Shown in pieces: positions 25,606 through 35,333 of a DNA stretch of 64,000 nt (position 1 is the first letter of the stretch; each line of letters opens with the position of its first letter). The notes below the pieces were generated by a model. It saw nothing but the letters and a program-made list of their open reading frames with translations. It searched no databases and was not told the DNA's origin. Both the position numbers and the translations under genes were made by a program. The DNA comes from Candidatus Woesearchaeota archaeon (lineage in GTDB: Archaea; Nanobdellota; Nanobdellia; Woesearchaeales; UBA10216), in the NCBI GenBank assembly GCA_016192905.1, contig JACPTG010000003.1:124001-188000 (forward strand), read 5' to 3'.

Positions 25606-25941
25606 ATGGTCAACATAAGCAACAGGGAAATTATTTACACTGGCATGGCATACTTGCTTGGGTTCCCTACGCTTGCCGCAGGGATTGTATACAATATCTC
25701 CCGGCTTGCAGGGGTGGGTTGCATCGCCGTTGGACTCGCAACGACACAGGTTACACAGTGGTACATAAGCCGCAGGGAGTCCTTCAGCTGGCCTGGGGGA
25801 AACCTGGAGAACAGGATTGGGTACCAGATGGCAGAAAGCCCAGGGACTATGCCAATTCCGACTCCATGGGCCGACCTGGAGTCAGGCTTGCCCATGGTCA
25901 CATTGCCTCTTCCGCCCCTTCCGGATGAGGGCTCGCTCTAA
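25606..25941 (+). CDS. small membrane protein, hypothetical
   Basis: A protein of about 111 aa with two hydrophobic segments near residues 8-28 (IIYTGMAYLLGFPTLAAGIV) and 33-50, followed by a soluble proline-rich C-terminal tail (PIPTPWADLESGLP...LPLPPLPDEG). Not recognised. ATG 25606 has GAAGG nine bases upstream. In-frame ATGs at 25597 and 25600 are alternatives. It stands alone between the tRNA fragment and the LysRS region. Confidence 0.5.
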   Translation: MVNISNREIIYTGMAYLLGFPTLAAGIVYNISRLAGVGCIAVGLATTQVTQWYISRRESFSWPGGNLENRIGYQMAESPGTMPIPTPWADLESGLPMVTLPLPPLPDEGSL

Positions 25942-25997
25942 GCAGCAAAAAGTTTTTTGCCGGAAATTTTTTAACCTCAACCTTTTCTTAAAAACTC

Positions 25998-26105
25998 ATG
26001 CAGTCCTTCAAATTCACAATCGGCCCAGAGCTCCAAAAGCTTGGCATGAAAGCCAGATTTGAAATATTCAGGAACTGCAACGCGGAATTAGCCTTGAGCA
26101 ATTAA
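25998..26105 (+). CDS. possible short ORF or gene remnant, 35 aa
   Basis: The frame starts MQSFKFTIGPELQKLGMKAR and ends with a TAA at 26103-26105. The opening resembles the first strand and helix of B3/4 (PheRS-beta editing-like) domain proteins, which are about 220 aa, so it may be the stub of a deleted gene. It has a T-rich upstream region but no clear ribosome binding site. The LysRS TATA element overlaps its end. Weakly supported. Confidence 0.25.
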   Translation: MQSFKFTIGPELQKLGMKARFEIFRNCNAELALSN

Positions 26106-26115
26106 CTTTAAATAA
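26105..26115 (+). promoter_or_regulatory. TATA element of lysS
   Basis: CTTTAAATAAC lies 25-30 bases before ATG 26139, favouring that start and a leaderless transcript. Confidence 0.55.
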
Positions 26116-26138
26116 CAATCATCGAAACATTGCATAGG

Positions 26139-27782
26139 ATGAAAAAAGAACAAGTTAACAAGCCTTCTGGCAGGGACCAGGAGGAAGACTTCAACCTGTT
26201 CTGGGCAGACCAGCTTGCCGACCGGATAATCCACAGGGAGAAATCCAGGTATTCTGGCAAGGAGATTAGGAAACCTTCTGAGTTTGTAATAAAGACCTCG
26301 GCCTCGATTTCAGGCGTGCTGCACATCGGAAGGCTTTCTGACACTATCAGGGGGGCGACTGTTTTCAGGGCGCTGACGGATGCAGGAGCCAAGGCAAGGC
26401 TCATCTGGGTTGCTGAGGACATGGACCCGTTCAGGAAGGTTCCAGAAGGCGTGCCTGAAGAATACAAAAAATACATAGGGTTTGCGGTTACAGACATTCC
26501 TGACCCAGAAGGCTGCCACAAGAGCTATGCTGAGCATCATAAGGAAAGGTATTTTGAGGTTCTGCATGAATTTGTCCCTGTTGAGATGAAGGCCTACTCA
26601 ACCAGGGAGGAATACAGGCAAGGCAGCTTCAACCCGTTCATAAAAAAGCTTGTTGAGAAATCCGAGGATGTGAGGGCAATCCAGAACAGGCACAGGACCA
26701 ACCCGCTGAAGCCAGGCTGGTGCCCGTGGACGCCTGTATGCGAGCGGTGTGGAAGGATTGTGACCGCAAGGGTAACCACGGTTTCTGAAGGAATGGTGAG
26801 CTATGCATGCAAGGACTACATGTTCGAGACCACAACCGCAGAGGGATGCGGGTTCAAGGGAACAAGCGACCCGATGAAGGGAAATGGAAAACTGCTCTGG
26901 AAGAGCGAGTGGGCTGCTGAATGGGCATTCTGGAAGGTGTCATGCGAGGGTGCAGGGAAAGAGTATATAGTGCCGAACAGCGCCTTCTGGATAAATGCAG
27001 AGATTGCCGAGAAAGTTCTTGACTACCCGGCGCCTGAGCCGATGTTCTACGAGCATTTGATGGTTGACGGAGTGAAGATGTCTGCCTCGCTTGGGAACGT
27101 CATCTATCCCCACGACTGGCTTGAGGTTGCACGGCCAAACCTGCTGGCCTTTTTCTACAACAAGAGGCTGATGATGACCCGAAGCTTCTCCTGGAAGGAG
27201 CTTCCTGCGCTTTATGACGAGTTTGACGACGCCGCGAGGGTTTACGTCGGGCAGAAGAAGCTGGACAACCAGAAGGAGGCTGCGCACATAATGCGCCATT
27301 ACGAGGTTTCCTGCAGCGGCCACGTTGAGAAGCCTGTTGGCATCAGCTTCAGCCACGCTGCGATGCTCGCCCAGGTCTTTGATTCAAAGGAGGGCTACAT
27401 TTCAAGCCTGAGGAAAACCGGCCACTACAGCGGTGACTCTGAAGAGGCAATTCTTCGGCGGATTGCAATGGCCAAAGTTTGGGTCTCAAAATACGCCCCT
27501 GACTCGGACAGGTATGTCCTCCAGGACAGGGTTGCCGCGGAGCTGTCACAGCTGCAGAAAAAGGCAGTCAGGGAAGTTGTCAGGGCGCTGAAATCAAGGG
27601 AATGGGATGAAAAGACTCTTTTCCTGGAATTCTATGAGATTTCCAAAAAGGTGGGGATTGACCCAAAGGATTTCTTCAAGGCAGGCTATCTTGTGCTGCT
27701 GAACAAGGAGCGCGGGCCAAAGCTTGCGCCGTTTGTCCTCGCCCTCGGGGACAGGGCGCTGAGGCTGCTTGAGCAGGTGTAG
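26139..27782 (+). CDS. lysS: lysyl-tRNA synthetase, class I
   Basis: Charges tRNA-Lys with the class I fold found in most archaea. HIGH variant SGVLHIGRLSD near residue 60, KMSKS variant VDGVKMSASLGN, zinc-binding cysteines (CPWTPVCERCG), and a helical anticodon-binding C-terminus. Length of 547 aa is normal. I chose ATG 26139 because it is about 25 bases from the TATA element. The frame is open from 26130. Its substrate tRNA-Lys(CUU) is encoded 1.5 kb upstream. Confidence 0.95.
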   Translation: MKKEQVNKPSGRDQEEDFNLFWADQLADRIIHREKSRYSGKEIRKPSEFVIKTSASISGVLHIGRLSDTIRGATVFRALTDAGAKARLIWVAEDMDPFRKVPEGVPEEYKKYIGFAVTDIPDPEGCHKSYAEHHKERYFEVLHEFVPVEMKAYSTREEYRQGSFNPFIKKLVEKSEDVRAIQNRHRTNPLKPGWCPWTPVCERCGRIVTARVTTVSEGMVSYACKDYMFETTTAEGCGFKGTSDPMKGNGKLLWKSEWAAEWAFWKVSCEGAGKEYIVPNSAFWINAEIAEKVLDYPAPEPMFYEHLMVDGVKMSASLGNVIYPHDWLEVARPNLLAFFYNKRLMMTRSFSWKELPALYDEFDDAARVYVGQKKLDNQKEAAHIMRHYEVSCSGHVEKPVGISFSHAAMLAQVFDSKEGYISSLRKTGHYSGDSEEAILRRIAMAKVWVSKYAPDSDRYVLQDRVAAELSQLQKKAVREVVRALKSREWDEKTLFLEFYEISKKVGIDPKDFFKAGYLVLLNKERGPKLAPFVLALGDRALRLLEQV

Positions 27783-27815
27783 AAATTTTCATTGGGCAGA
27801 TTTTTCCATTTCAGG

Positions 27816-28277
27816 TTAGGCTCTAAACAAAGTCTCTAACTGAATCTCAGACCGGGTATAGAGGCCCTGCCTCGTTTCATGGTCTACCCTTTGCGCCACT
27901 TCTGCACCTGCTATTGTCATCCCTTCAGGCGGCTGGTCGCGAATCAAATAAGGTTGCTCTTTGATTGTTCCATCGGTGCTCCTGAAACCGAATGGTCCTG
28001 GAATGACAAGCGTATCAAGGCTATGTGGAAGCTCATAGTCCACAAACGCACCTTCTCCACCCGGGGGGAACAGGACTGAATCCACACTTGCCTCCTCAAG
28101 GACACCTGAACCGGCAAACACTTTTGCATTATCCCTATAATCAAGATGTTGGCCAATTGCCCTGAACATCACAATATGTTCACCTCCAGGAGTTTTTCCA
28201 ACAAAGGCAGTGTAATATCCTTCCGGGACAGATGATAATTTTACTTTGCCATCCTCAACAATCAGGTTAATGCTCAT
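27816..28277 (-). CDS. hypothetical protein, 153 aa
   Basis: Not recognised. A soluble beta-rich protein starting SINLIVEDGKVKLSSVPEGY with no signal peptide, membrane segment or cysteine cluster. The composition (many Gly, Pro and Asp turns) suggests a compact beta barrel. ATG 28277 was preferred to the GTG just before it. It stands alone, convergent with lysS and divergent from the Dph6-like gene. Confidence 0.5.
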   Translation of the reverse strand: MSINLIVEDGKVKLSSVPEGYYTAFVGKTPGGEHIVMFRAIGQHLDYRDNAKVFAGSGVLEEASVDSVLFPPGGEGAFVDYELPHSLDTLVIPGPFGFRSTDGTIKEQPYLIRDQPPEGMTIAGAEVAQRVDHETRQGLYTRSEIQLETLFRA

Positions 28278-28356
28278 CACATTTTAGGGTTTTGTTTTGC
28301 TATAAAAAGATTTTGGCAGCCTTTTCCCGCCTGGCCCTTCGAAATAGAAAATCCAA

Positions 28357-28369
28357 AACTTTAAATAGG
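28357..28369 (+). promoter_or_regulatory. TATA element of the Dph6-like gene
   Basis: AACTTTAAATAGG precedes ATG 28385 by about 20 bases. This excludes the long upstream frame from 28292 as the real start. Confidence 0.55.
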
Positions 28370-28384
28370 ATTAAGTTTACTTGT

Positions 28385-29086
28385 ATGAAAATGAAAGTTG
28401 CTGTCATGTTTTCAGGCGGAAAGGACAGCACTTATGCTGTTGACTACGCCAGGCAGATGGGCTGGGAAATCAGCTACCTGCTTTCTGTCAAGCCAACAAG
28501 AACTGACTGCTACCTCTTCCACTTTGCCACTGTCGAGCACACTCCCCAGCAGGCTGAGGCCCTTGGAATCAGGCACCACCTTCTTGCCTGTGACGTTGCA
28601 AGCCCAAAGCAGGAAGCCCAGATAATCAGGCAATTTATAGAGCAGAATCCTGTTGAGGCGCTTGTGCTTGGCGGGGTTGGATTGCAGCAAACGCAGCTCA
28701 GGAGCCTTCAGAAGGCGCTCATGCCCTCAAGGGTAGAGGTTTTTGCAGCCCACGCAGGGTATGACCACGAGGAGATTGTCGAGCAGATGATAAAGAAGGG
28801 CTATGACATCAGGATTACGCAGATTGCAACCGAAGGACTGGGCGAGGACTGGCTGGGCAGGCAGATTACCTCCGAGGCGTTCCAGGAACTTAAAAGACGC
28901 TCGCAGAAATACGGATTCCACATCGGATTTGAAGGAGGCTACGCTGACACCTTCGTATGCGACGGCCCTGTGTTCAAGAAGCGCATAATCATTGAAGAGG
29001 CTGACCGCGTCATGGAGGACAAGTACAGCGGTTATTTAGTGATAAAGAAGCTAAGGCTGGTTGACAAGGTGCAGATTCTTAGATAA
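28385..29086 (+). CDS. diphthine--ammonia ligase family protein (Dph6/DUF71 ATP-PPase)
   Basis: N-type ATP pyrophosphatase: P-loop MFSGGKDSTYAVDYA at the N-terminus, central LGGVGLQQTQL, and the family C-terminal signature GFEGGYADTFVCDGPVFKKR. Dph6 amidates diphthine on elongation factor 2, the last step of diphthamide synthesis. DUF71 archaeal paralogues may have other roles, so the specific reaction is inferred. ATG 28385 (or 28391) follows the TATA element at leaderless distance. Length is 233 aa. It ends two bases before a convergent gene's stop. Confidence 0.82.
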   Translation: MKMKVAVMFSGGKDSTYAVDYARQMGWEISYLLSVKPTRTDCYLFHFATVEHTPQQAEALGIRHHLLACDVASPKQEAQIIRQFIEQNPVEALVLGGVGLQQTQLRSLQKALMPSRVEVFAAHAGYDHEEIVEQMIKKGYDIRITQIATEGLGEDWLGRQITSEAFQELKRRSQKYGFHIGFEGGYADTFVCDGPVFKKRIIIEEADRVMEDKYSGYLVIKKLRLVDKVQILR

Positions 29087-29087
29087 G

Positions 29088-29477
29088 TTACAGCCTAGTA
29101 TAACAGCCATCCGAAGTATACATAAAAGCAGTGTTAGGTTTGGCTTCTGATGCATCAGCCCTTGGCGAGGGTTCTCCGGCAAAATACGCGCCAACCGTTC
29201 CTGCCACTATTCCTGTTGCGAGTCCTGCAAGGAAGGGCCATTGCTCAGAATGCCTTGCCATGTAATCTTTGACCGGCCCTGAGGTTGCAACGCCAACAAC
29301 AACTGGAGCTGCGAGCGCGCCTATTGCAATTGCAGTCTCAGGCTTTCCTTTTCGGGGGTTTAGCGCTGCTGCTATTGCAGCCGAAGCAAATGTGCCGACA
29401 ACCTGCCCTGCTACAAATTCTGATGCTATTTTTCCAATGTGGGACCTGTTTCCATTAAGCAGCTGTGTTAAATCCAT
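29088..29477 (-). CDS. small membrane protein, hypothetical
   Basis: Glycine/alanine-rich protein of 129 aa with three hydrophobic segments (about ASEFVAGQVVGTFASAAIAA, AIAIGALAAPVVVGVAT, FLAGLATGIVAGTVGAYFAG) and a polar C-terminal tail. Not recognised. ATG 29477 has GGAGG six bases upstream. Two earlier in-frame ATGs are less well placed. It is separated by 243 bases from the divergent gyrB gene. Confidence 0.5.
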   Translation of the reverse strand: MDLTQLLNGNRSHIGKIASEFVAGQVVGTFASAAIAAALNPRKGKPETAIAIGALAAPVVVGVATSGPVKDYMARHSEQWPFLAGLATGIVAGTVGAYFAGEPSPRADASEAKPNTAFMYTSDGCYTRL

Positions 29478-29717
29478 TTTTTCCTCCATTTTTTGGCATG
29501 TAGTCAAGGCTGCAGATAAAAATGTTATGCGGCCTTGCCGGACTTCCTACCCGCAATTTCCATTTTTTGCCCTAATTCGGCCCCTAAAGCTGTGGGTCTG
29601 CTTTCTGAAACCCCAAAATCAGGCCATTTCAGGCGCTGAAACCCTCTTTTTCAAAAGGCAAAATATTTAAACCAGTGCTCTTTTTGTTTGATGCGGAATT
29701 CTCCGACGGCAGGATAA

Positions 29718-31592
<1,875 letters not shown>

Positions 31593-31697
31593 GAGGCGAA
31601 ATGAAAACTCTTTTTCATGCAGGGGTTACACAGGAGGCTGAAATGGTTGGAGGAGGCCTGGAGCGGGCCCTGTGCGCGGCATATAAAACTAATACAT

Positions 31698-31860
31698 AGC
31701 AGCCTGTGGCTCCCTGGATTCAGCAGCCCCTTTCGGGAGTACGCAATGTGTACGGCTTGGATTCGTGCACTGACTGGTAATGTTCACTGTGCTTTCCTTG
31801 TGAATATGTATTGCCCTGTGCACAGGTCACTTTGTACAGTACACGAAGAGTCAGCCTGCT
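31698..31860 (+). repeat. intergenic repeat element, copy A (complete)
   Basis: About 163 bp from AGCAGCCTGTGGCTCCCTGG to GAAGAGTCAGCCTGCT, the ends forming an imperfect AGCAG(C/G)CTG inverted repeat. Internal features shared with copy B: GATTCAGCA(G/T)CCCC, GTGTACGG, AATGTTCAC, and the 3' segment ACACGAAGAGTCAGCC. The interior holds the palindrome CCTGTGCACAGG and no coding frame. It fills most of the 364-bp gyrB-eS1 gap together with the adjoining TTGGTGGT tract. Confidence 0.7.
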
Positions 31861-31872
31861 ATTAGTTAAGTA

Positions 31873-31926
31873 AAACCACAAACCACCAACGACTAACCAC
31901 CAACTGCAAAATGCCCACCACCAACT
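31873..31926 (-). repeat. degenerate TTGGTGGT-type tract, copy 1
   Basis: On the minus strand the sequence is made of GTTGGTGG / GTGGTTAGT / TTTGTGGTTT-type units. Similar tracts occur at 38677-38709 and 61821-61877, each beside a member of the intergenic element family. It sits just before the eS1 promoter. Confidence 0.6.
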
Positions 31927-31956
31927 TTATAAACCAGCCGGGTTTCCACTCCTCCC

Positions 31957-32595
31957 ATGGCAGAGCAGAGGCAGGCGCTTAAGGTAATAAAGAAGAAGTG
32001 GTTTCCAATCTGCGCCTCCAAGGAGTTTGACGAGAAGATTATCGGGGAAAGCCTTGTAGCAAGCCCTTCAGACCTCGTCGGACGGATTATTTCTGTGAAT
32101 CTTATGACCCTGACTGACGACATCAAGCAGCAGTCTGTTTACCTCAAGTTCAGGATTATTTCAGCAGATTCTGAGAAGGCCACTGCTGACCTGATTGCCG
32201 TTGAGCTCATACCCGCAGCCGTAAGGAGGCTGGTCAGGAGGGGCTGCAACAGGATTGACGTTTCATATGTCTGCGAGACTGCTGATGGCCGCAAGGTCAG
32301 GCTGAAGCCTTTCCTTGTAAGCAAGGCACTGGGCAGGGGCGCTGTCGTGGCAAAGCTCAGGAAGGAGCTGATGAGGTATGTCGCCTCTGAAGTGAAGAAG
32401 GTCAGCTTTGAAGAGCTTGTGAGGATGATTATCTCCAACCGGCTTCAGACAAGCGCCAAGGCTGACCTTAAGAAGATTTACCCAATCAGGTCCTGCGAAA
32501 TCAAGTGGGCAGGCATAGTCTCCAGGGGAAAAGTGGCTCAGCAGCAGGCAGCCAAGGAACCCGGGCCGGCTGAGGAAAAGGAAGAAAGCGAGTAA
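31957..32595 (+). CDS. rps3ae: small ribosomal subunit protein eS1 (S3Ae)
   Basis: Archaeal/eukaryotic 30S protein near the mRNA exit. Family features: KKKWFPICASKEFDEKIIGE at the N-terminus, the strand DDIKQQSVYLKFRI, RRGCNRIDVSYVC, and the C-terminal KKIYPIRSCEIKW. Length of 212 aa including a short acidic tail (EEKEESE) is normal. It is a single gene with its TATA-like TTTATAAACC about 25 bases upstream. Confidence 0.95.
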   Translation: MAEQRQALKVIKKKWFPICASKEFDEKIIGESLVASPSDLVGRIISVNLMTLTDDIKQQSVYLKFRIISADSEKATADLIAVELIPAAVRRLVRRGCNRIDVSYVCETADGRKVRLKPFLVSKALGRGAVVAKLRKELMRYVASEVKKVSFEELVRMIISNRLQTSAKADLKKIYPIRSCEIKWAGIVSRGKVAQQQAAKEPGPAEEKEESE

Positions 32596-32669
32596 CTGTA
32601 ATTCTAAAGTAGTGATAAAGATTTTTAAGTCCAGGACAGGCTTTTGCAGGTATTAGTTGCATCTATAAA

Positions 32670-35315
32670 ATGGCAGACAAACCCACAAAGATTACAACCG
32701 AGGCAGACCTTCTGATGAACCTCCTGAAGGAGGTCAATGAGATTTCGCTTGATGAGGCTGCCAAGGTGCTGGGCATACCTTCAGCCACGCTCGAGAACTG
32801 GGCCAATTTCCTTGAGGAGGAGCACCTCCTTTCGGTAAAGTACAAGTTCACAACCCCCTACCTTGTCTACAGCGAGCCTGGCAGCAGCCAGAAGCATGTC
32901 CAGGAGAAGTTTGAGAGGCCAATGCCAAAGGAGGAGGAGGAGGAAGATTACAACAAGTCTGTCCTGAAGAGGACAGAGGAGCTTGTGCAGAAGGTTGACA
33001 CCGAGCTCAGGCGTGGCGATTTCAGCAATGTAAAGGCCTCCCTTCCTGAGCTTCTTGCCAAGACAAAGTCATACCAGGGCACAGTTCAGCTGCCGGCCGG
33101 CCAGAAGGAGGCCACGGCAAAGCAGCTGGGTGAGCTTGACAGCCTCCTGCAGAAGGCAAACTACGCTGCCGAGACAGGCAGGTATGACGAGGCCAGCAGG
33201 CTCTACAGCCGCATCCACAGGGACCTGAAGGAGCTTATCTTCAGCCTGAAGCAGGTGTACAGCGACGTTGAGCGCCAGAAGCAGAGAAAGGAGGAGGCCT
33301 CTGCGGATATCAAAGTCCTGCTTGACAGGGCGTACGCATCCATCGGACAGGGCAATGTCAAGGATGCATCGCGGCTCTATGCGCAGCTGAGGGAACTGCA
33401 CCAGAGGATGCCGTCTGATTTTGCCAGGAGGAAGCTGGAGGTTGAAAGGGACTTGCTTAAGCTAAACAAGGACCTGTCAAATGTAATTGACCGCAAGTCA
33501 CTGGAGGAAATGCGCGAAGGCACAAAAAAGATAGTTGCCCTCATCAGGGTTTGCGAAGACGCCAACAAAAAAGGGCAGATTGCCCGGGCTGAAGAGGCTT
33601 ATTACGAGATGAAAAAACTTTTTGAGCAGCTCCCATCCGGGTTTTACCGCGAGAGGAAGGCGCTTGAGCAGAAGATACTCATCCTGTTTGGGAACCTTTC
33701 AAGGATAAGGAAGGAGCTTCTTTCAAGGGAATACCTCGCCAAGTCATCCAAGGTGCACTCCCTCCTGGCCGCAATCCAGGAGGATGTCAAGGCCGGAAGA
33801 GTCAAGGAGGCAATAGACAAGTACCATGAGGCAAAGGCAACCTATGACTCCATTCCAAAGGCCTTTGTGAGGGAAAAGCTCATTATTTTTGACAGGCTCA
33901 TGCCAGCGCACCATTCCTTATCGCAGGCCTACGCCGAGGCTGCAGGCCGGGAGTTGAAGGAAAAGTCAGCGCAGATAGTACAGCTTATCCGCAGGATGCA
34001 GGATGAGTCTGCACAGGGCAAAATTGAGGATGCAGGCTCAACCTATGAGGGCCTCAAGCGGCTCCATGCATCGCTCCCTGAAGGCTTCATTGCTGAAAAA
34101 ATTGACCTGCAGAACGCCATCATAAGAAGCTACGAGGCAGTCCTGTCAAAGGCAGGGAGCTACATGGCAGCAGACATCCACTCCAAGCTTGTGGCCCTTG
34201 ACAGGAAGGTGGCTGAAGCAGGCCGCTACCTCAGGGCAGGCAGGCTTGAACTCGCTGAAGAAATGTATTCCGAGGCTGCATCAGACTACGCAAGGCTGCC
34301 CCAGGGCTTTGACTACCAAAAGAGCATTGCCAGGAAAAAGGTACTTGAACTTTACAGGGAGCTGATGCTAAGGACAGACCATAAAATACTGGCCTCAACC
34401 ACTTCTGAAGTGAACGGCATGTATCACGAGATACTCAAACTGCTGATTGAGGCAAAGCACCACATGGAGGCCAGGCAGTTTGGCCTGCTTGAGCCTGACT
34501 ATCACAAGGTAAGGAAGGTATTCAATGAGCTGCCGCTGGGATTTGTCCAGGAAAAGCTCAGGCTCTGGGAAAGCGTGGCAGAGCTGGCGCGCGAGGTTGA
34601 CTTCTACAGGAAGGTGAGCATTTGGGAGAAGGCCGCAGCAGAAAAGGCACCCGGGCTGGCTGAAATGCACAGGGATATTGCGTCCCTGGGAGAAAAACTA
34701 TCCATGTCCGAGGCAAGGCAGCTCATGGAACATTGGGAGCAGCGCAATGCACGGGCGCAGGCAAGCGCCCAGCCCAGGCAGTCAGTTGCCACATCAGTGC
34801 AGCCCAAGCCAGCCATTGCAGCCAAACCAGCCATTGTCAAGCCAACGCCAATCATTGCAGCAACTGCAAGCCAGCTTCCCAAAGCTCCAGCAGCCGCAGG
34901 AATGGCAAGGCCTCCTGTCAGCCCAGTTACAGCGTTCAGACAAACTCCGGCCGCGACACCCAGGCCAATCCAGCCCATAACAATCCGTGCTGTGAGTCCG
35001 GCTGCGAATGCTGCAGCTCAGGCAATCCGGCCTATGACAATCCGTGCTGTGAGTCCGGCTGCGAATGCTGCAGCTCAGGCAATCCGGCCTATGACAAGGC
35101 CTGCGGCGGGCATGCCAAAACCTGCTCCAGCCAACACAGCCAGGCCAATAACAGCCACAGTTCAGGGCATCCCAAGGCCTGGAATATTTCATGCTCAAAA
35201 CATTCAGGGAAAAAATGCAGTCTTAAACTCAGGGGAACAGGGCATGAGGGAGCTTGAAATCAAGATAAGGCAGCTCAGGCGGTCTGCGGCTCCCAGGATT
35301 AGAATGCCTGTGTAA
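32670..35315 (+). CDS. large helical-repeat protein with N-terminal winged helix, pilus operon
   Basis: An 881-aa protein. Residues 5-65 form a winged helix-turn-helix (LLKEVNEISLDEAAKVLGIP ... ATLENWANFLEEEHLL). Residues 90-680 contain about eight imperfect helical repeats of roughly 70-75 aa, each with a pattern like AxxxYxxxKxxYxxLPxGFxxEK, a TPR-like scaffold. The last 180 residues are a disordered Ala/Pro/Gln region with a perfect 19-residue duplication. No signal peptide. It starts the operon with the type IV pilus ATPase and two membrane platform genes, so I infer a cytoplasmic regulator or scaffold of the pilus. Not a family I can name. Confidence 0.8.
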   Translation: MADKPTKITTEADLLMNLLKEVNEISLDEAAKVLGIPSATLENWANFLEEEHLLSVKYKFTTPYLVYSEPGSSQKHVQEKFERPMPKEEEEEDYNKSVLKRTEELVQKVDTELRRGDFSNVKASLPELLAKTKSYQGTVQLPAGQKEATAKQLGELDSLLQKANYAAETGRYDEASRLYSRIHRDLKELIFSLKQVYSDVERQKQRKEEASADIKVLLDRAYASIGQGNVKDASRLYAQLRELHQRMPSDFARRKLEVERDLLKLNKDLSNVIDRKSLEEMREGTKKIVALIRVCEDANKKGQIARAEEAYYEMKKLFEQLPSGFYRERKALEQKILILFGNLSRIRKELLSREYLAKSSKVHSLLAAIQEDVKAGRVKEAIDKYHEAKATYDSIPKAFVREKLIIFDRLMPAHHSLSQAYAEAAGRELKEKSAQIVQLIRRMQDESAQGKIEDAGSTYEGLKRLHASLPEGFIAEKIDLQNAIIRSYEAVLSKAGSYMAADIHSKLVALDRKVAEAGRYLRAGRLELAEEMYSEAASDYARLPQGFDYQKSIARKKVLELYRELMLRTDHKILASTTSEVNGMYHEILKLLIEAKHHMEARQFGLLEPDYHKVRKVFNELPLGFVQEKLRLWESVAELAREVDFYRKVSIWEKAAAEKAPGLAEMHRDIASLGEKLSMSEARQLMEHWEQRNARAQASAQPRQSVATSVQPKPAIAAKPAIVKPTPIIAATASQLPKAPAAAGMARPPVSPVTAFRQTPAATPRPIQPITIRAVSPAANAAAQAIRPMTIRAVSPAANAAAQAIRPMTRPAAGMPKPAPANTARPITATVQGIPRPGIFHAQNIQGKNAVLNSGEQGMRELEIKIRQLRRSAAPRIRMPV
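34980..35093 (+). repeat. perfect 57-bp tandem duplication inside the helical-repeat gene
   Basis: 34980-35036 and 35037-35093 are identical copies starting ACAATCCGTGCTGTGAGTCC. Each encodes TIRAVSPAANAAAQAIRPM in the Ala/Pro-rich tail. Absolute identity, including silent positions, points to a very recent duplication or an assembly/strain polymorphism. Confidence 0.9.
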
Positions 35316-35333
35316 AAAAAAAGGGGGGATTTG

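Noticed and set aside
34733-35257. Cys-rich 174-codon open frame (+2) in the tail of the helical-repeat gene
   Set aside because: It is the shifted frame of an Ala/Pro-rich, GC-biased coding segment with a tandem duplication; it has no start signal and no independent support.
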